This document shows positions 60,934-64,000 of a stretch of 64,000 bases of DNA, in pieces. The translations under genes were made by a program, and so were the position numbers. Source of the stretch: Gammaproteobacteria bacterium. Lineage in GTDB: Bacteria > Pseudomonadota > Gammaproteobacteria > Steroidobacterales > Steroidobacteraceae. The notes under the pieces are model-generated. The model searched no databases, was not told the DNA's origin, and worked only from the letters and a program-made list of their open reading frames with translations. Position 1 is the stretch's first letter; every line of letters starts with the position of its first letter. The stretch is from positions 248,001 to 312,000 of the forward strand of contig PLUE01000069.1 in NCBI GenBank assembly GCA_003164785.1, given 5' to 3'.

Positions 60934-62601
60934 ATGAAATACCCAGCGCCGCAGCCCATAGCTCCACTTCGCCCGACTCAGACCTCGCTGTTCGGCAACG
61001 CCGAGCTTTCTGCGCGGCGCCATCCCGACAAGCCCTTCCTGGTGTTCTATGACTCTCCGGTGACATTCGGACGGCTCGTGGACGAGGCACGACGGGTGGC
61101 GGGCTTTCTCGAGCAGCGATGCGGGGTCGGACGAGGCGCGCGCGTGCTTCTTTGCATGCAGAACAGCCCGCCATTCGTCGTCGCCTACTACGGGATCTTG
61201 CGCGCCAACGCGGTGGTGGTGCCGGTCAATCCGATGAGTCTCACGGAGGACATTCGCCATCATGCTGAAGACGCGGGTGCGACCACGCTCATCATCTCCC
61301 AGGAATTGTATGACCGCGCGGCGCCGCTCTGCGGGAAGTTCGGCCGCCTCACGCATGTCGTGGTGGCGGCCTACTCGGACTATCTGACGAGTCCGACGAC
61401 GCTCGCCGTGCCGGAAGTCGTGTCGGCGCCGCCGTGCGATCACGGTGGGCCGGGGGTCTTCCTCTGGCGTGACATCCTGGCCGGCAACCTCGAGCCGGGT
61501 CCGTTGACGGCGGCCCCCGAGGATCTGAGCGTGTTGCCGTATACCTCCGGCACCACCGGCGTGCCGCGCGGTTGCATGCACACGCACCGCAGCGCCATGT
61601 ACACGGCCGCCGCCACCATGCGTTGGTACCGGATCCAGCCCGACACCAAGCTGATGGCCGTCGCGCCGTTCTTTCATGTGGCGGGCATGCAGAGCGGTAT
61701 GAACGGCCCGCTGCTGGTCGGCGCCACGATCGTGTTGCTGCCGCGCTGGGACCGGGACGCGGCGGCAGCCTACGTGGAGCGCTACCGTATCACCACGTTT
61801 TCCGCCATCCCGACCATGGTGCAGGACTTTTTGTCGAATCCCCGGCTCGCCGACTACGACCTGTCCTCCTTGCAGAGAATCAGCGGCGGTGGCGCGTCCA
61901 TGCCTGCGGCACTGGCGCTGCGTCTCGAGGCGATGGGCATACCCTACATCGAAGGCTACGGGCTCACGGAAACCATGGCGGCGACGCACCTGAATCCTCT
62001 GACGCGGCCGAAACGACAATGCCTGGGCATTCCGATCGACGGCGTCGATTCGCGGTTGATCGATCCTATGTCGCTGCGCGAGCTGCCGCGGGGCAATGCC
62101 GGCGACGTCGGCGAAATCGTGACCCATGGACCGCAGCTGTTCGAGGGGTACTGGCGCAGGCCGGAGGAGACCGCCGGGGCGTTCGTGCAGATCGATGGCC
62201 GACGCTTCCTGCGTACCGGCGACCTGGCGAGGATCGACGAGGAGGGCTACTTCTTCATGGTCGATCGCCTGAAACGGATGATCAACGCGGCCGGATTCAA
62301 GGTGTGGCCGGCCGAGGTCGAATCGGTCTTGTATGGGCACCCCGACGTGCTGGAGGTTTGCATCATCGCCGCCGCGGATGCGCGCCGCGGTGAAACCGTC
62401 AAGGCGCTGGTGGTGTTGCGGCCGGGGGCACCCCGGCGTCCCGAGCCGCATTCCATCATCGATTGGTGCCGGCGGAGGATGGCCGCGTTCAAGGTGCCGA
62501 CCATCGTCGAGTTCGTCGAGAGCCTGCCCAAATCGGCGGCGGGGAAGATTTCGTGGCGGACGCTGCAGGAGCGCGAGTTACAGTCCGCTCGATCGCCGTG
62601 A
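60934..62601 (+). CDS. AMP-dependent acyl-CoA synthetase (long-chain fatty-acid-CoA ligase-like)
   Basis: 555 residues. ANL-superfamily motifs: A3 LPYTSGTTGVPRGCMHTH, A5 IEGYGLTETMAATH, A7/A8 FLRTGDLARIDEEGYFFMVDRLKRMINAAGFKVWPAEVE, and the catalytic A10 lysine in LPKSAAGKISWR. The ATG at 60934 gives a normal N-terminus; a longer frame runs to 60715 but is unlikely. Activates a carboxylic acid; substrate not clear. The last 24 bp overlap the convergent MFS gene. Confidence 0.9.
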   Translation: MKYPAPQPIAPLRPTQTSLFGNAELSARRHPDKPFLVFYDSPVTFGRLVDEARRVAGFLEQRCGVGRGARVLLCMQNSPPFVVAYYGILRANAVVVPVNPMSLTEDIRHHAEDAGATTLIISQELYDRAAPLCGKFGRLTHVVVAAYSDYLTSPTTLAVPEVVSAPPCDHGGPGVFLWRDILAGNLEPGPLTAAPEDLSVLPYTSGTTGVPRGCMHTHRSAMYTAAATMRWYRIQPDTKLMAVAPFFHVAGMQSGMNGPLLVGATIVLLPRWDRDAAAAYVERYRITTFSAIPTMVQDFLSNPRLADYDLSSLQRISGGGASMPAALALRLEAMGIPYIEGYGLTETMAATHLNPLTRPKRQCLGIPIDGVDSRLIDPMSLRELPRGNAGDVGEIVTHGPQLFEGYWRRPEETAGAFVQIDGRRFLRTGDLARIDEEGYFFMVDRLKRMINAAGFKVWPAEVESVLYGHPDVLEVCIIAAADARRGETVKALVVLRPGAPRRPEPHSIIDWCRRRMAAFKVPTIVEFVESLPKSAAGKISWRTLQERELQSARSP

Positions 62602-63993
62602 GACGTCCGGCGTCTCCGGTTCGTCCAAGGCCTGGAAGCCGAGGTTGCGGGTCTCCGGCGCCCAGCGCAGGCAGATCGCGGCGCCGATGCCCAGCACGAT
62701 GACGCAGGCGGCGAGCGCCGCCCTGACCCCGTACCGCGCCACCACGACCGGCAACAAGAAGGTGCCGAGGGCCGAGCCGATGCGACTGGCGGCGATCGCG
62801 AGGCCGATGCCCGACGCCCGCAGATCGGTCGGGAACAGTTCCGGCAGATACACGTACACGAGATTGGACGCCGCCGACAGAACGCAGGCGAAGAGGGAAA
62901 ACAAGACGATCATGGGGATCAGCGGTACGTCGCGCCACAGAGTCAGCACCAGCATGGACGCGGCGGCGAGGCAGAAGCTGCCGATCAGAAAGGTGCGTCG
63001 GCGGAGCCGGTCGATGATCAGCAGCCCCGTGATCGCGCCAGCCAGCAGCGCCAGGTTGTAGATGAGGCCGCCCACATACCCGCCCGCGAGATTGAGTGCG
63101 GACATGACCTGGGCCACGAAGGTGCCGACGGCAAAATACGGTATGACCTGGCACGCGAAGAACGCGCAGGCCACTAGGGTCCGCGTGCGCCATCGGGTCG
63201 AGAACAGCTGGTGCCATCGACCTCGATCCGTCGCGATGCGCACGGCGCGCAGCGGTGGCCGCACGTGTGTGCCGAATTTCTCGCGAATGACCGCGGCGGC
63301 GCGCGCCGACAGCCCTCGATTCGTCAGCCACAATGGCGACTCGGGCACCGTCAGGCGCAGCGGAGCGATCAGCAGACAGGGCACGGCGCTGGCGAGCAGC
63401 ATCCAACGCCACGAGCTCGACCCCAGCGGAGTGAGCATGAAGCCGACCAGATACGCCGAGGCGTAACCGCCGGCCCATGCAATCGACAGCAGGCCGAGAA
63501 TCCGGCCGCGAAGGCGCCGTGGCGAGAACTCGGTGAGGAGGGTCTTGCTGAGCACGTAGTCGGTTCCGAGCAGGAACCCGATCGCGAGACGCAACATCAG
63601 CAATTCGCCGCCGCCGTGCACGACGAGTTGAATCATCGACAGCGGTGCGAGCAACAGCATGTTGTAGGCGAAGATCGGCCGGCGGCCGAATCGATCCGCG
63701 ACCGGCCCGGTCAACAACGCACCGGCAAACAGTCCGGCCAGCGATGCGCCGCCCAACAGACCCAGCCAGACCGGGCCGAGCCCCATTTGAGGCGCGGCCA
63801 AGGTCAGTGCGATGCCGATGATGCCGAGCCCGAAACCGTCCGCAAACACGCCGCCGGTGCTGCACAACGCGATTCTTAGATGAAACCGCCGTAAGGGTAC
63901 ATCGTCATAGTCGATGGTCGCGATGGTCGGTGTCGCGTCAATGGCGGTCGTCCAGCACGAGACCGAATTCAGCGGCGCACGACGCCAGGGCAT
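62578..63993 (-). CDS. MFS transporter, sugar-porter-like
   Basis: 471 residues with 12 membrane segments. Loop motifs: VADRFGRR after helix 2, ELFPTDLRASGIG and LPELFP before helix 10, and VPESPLWL in the central loop, as in the sugar and aromatic-acid porter groups. The N-terminus could be later than the ATG at 63993, which lies 7 bp from the window edge. It might import the acid activated by the neighbouring ligase, but that is only inference from position. Confidence 0.85.
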   Translation of the reverse strand: MPWRRAPLNSVSCWTTAIDATPTIATIDYDDVPLRRFHLRIALCSTGGVFADGFGLGIIGIALTLAAPQMGLGPVWLGLLGGASLAGLFAGALLTGPVADRFGRRPIFAYNMLLLAPLSMIQLVVHGGGELLMLRLAIGFLLGTDYVLSKTLLTEFSPRRLRGRILGLLSIAWAGGYASAYLVGFMLTPLGSSSWRWMLLASAVPCLLIAPLRLTVPESPLWLTNRGLSARAAAVIREKFGTHVRPPLRAVRIATDRGRWHQLFSTRWRTRTLVACAFFACQVIPYFAVGTFVAQVMSALNLAGGYVGGLIYNLALLAGAITGLLIIDRLRRRTFLIGSFCLAAASMLVLTLWRDVPLIPMIVLFSLFACVLSAASNLVYVYLPELFPTDLRASGIGLAIAASRIGSALGTFLLPVVVARYGVRAALAACVIVLGIGAAICLRWAPETRNLGFQALDEPETPDVSRRSSGL

Positions 63994-64000
63994 GCCACAA

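Noticed and set aside
1..64000. tRNA, rRNA, CRISPR arrays, insertion sequences and prophage genes
   Set aside because: Reading both strands showed no tRNA cloverleaf, no spaced identical repeats of CRISPR type and no transposase, integrase or phage structural protein.

Overview
The window is GC-rich, densely coded DNA with short gaps and many ATGA-type start/stop overlaps. I infer a proteobacterium, most likely a gammaproteobacterium of the Nevskiales/Xanthomonadales kind. The grounds are a complete cbb3 oxidase operon, a full Tad (Flp) pilus locus, FNR/FixK-type boxes, two PQQ alcohol dehydrogenases and an RluF-type pseudouridine synthase. No rRNA, tRNA, CRISPR array, phage or insertion sequence was seen.

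Layout: 1-3963 holds the end of a biotin-carboxylase operon (BCCP fragment, biotin carboxylase, HMGL-type carboxyltransferase) plus a HAD hydrolase. 4171-20313 is a Tad pilus locus: TadD-like lipoprotein, Flp pilin, CpaA-F, TadB, TadC, a TadG-like surface protein and two TadE-like pseudopilins. Interleaved with these are a PAS/GAF/GGDEF/EAL c-di-GMP protein, a FixK-like regulator and an isoprenylcysteine-methyltransferase-like membrane protein. Perfect FNR/FixK boxes (TTGAT-N4-ATCAA) lie upstream of flp/tadD and of the tadG-like gene. 20333-23062 holds two paralogous Crp-family regulators around a PAS protein, and a cold-shock-like protein. 23135-34914 is a mixed block: CocE/NonD hydrolase, small secreted protein, DUF2934, SYLF, quinone-oxidoreductase-like, NTF2-like, metallopeptidase, beta-helix protein, phospholipase D lipoprotein and RluF.

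35072-47530 is catabolic and redox: a choline-sulfatase-like enzyme, two divergent PQQ quinohemoproteins that both carry the Asp-Tyr-Asp motif linked to lanthanide use, an aldehyde dehydrogenase, a dienelactone-hydrolase-like protein, a PadR repressor with its operator, a one-heme secreted protein, a cupin and a hotdog hydratase. 47531-51075 has a 153-bp element bounded by perfect 19-bp inverted repeats, two universal stress proteins, a second DUF2934 protein and a FixJ-like regulator. 51209-59730 is the cbb3 operon ccoNOQP-orf-GHIS-tauE on the minus strand. 60008-63993 has a BON-domain protein, an acyl-CoA synthetase and an MFS transporter.

The common theme is life at low oxygen. The cbb3 oxidase, universal stress proteins and FixJ/FixK-type regulators sit within 60 kb of a Tad pilus that carries FNR-type operators and its own FixK-like gene. 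This suggests that surface attachment is tied to oxygen or redox state and to c-di-GMP.
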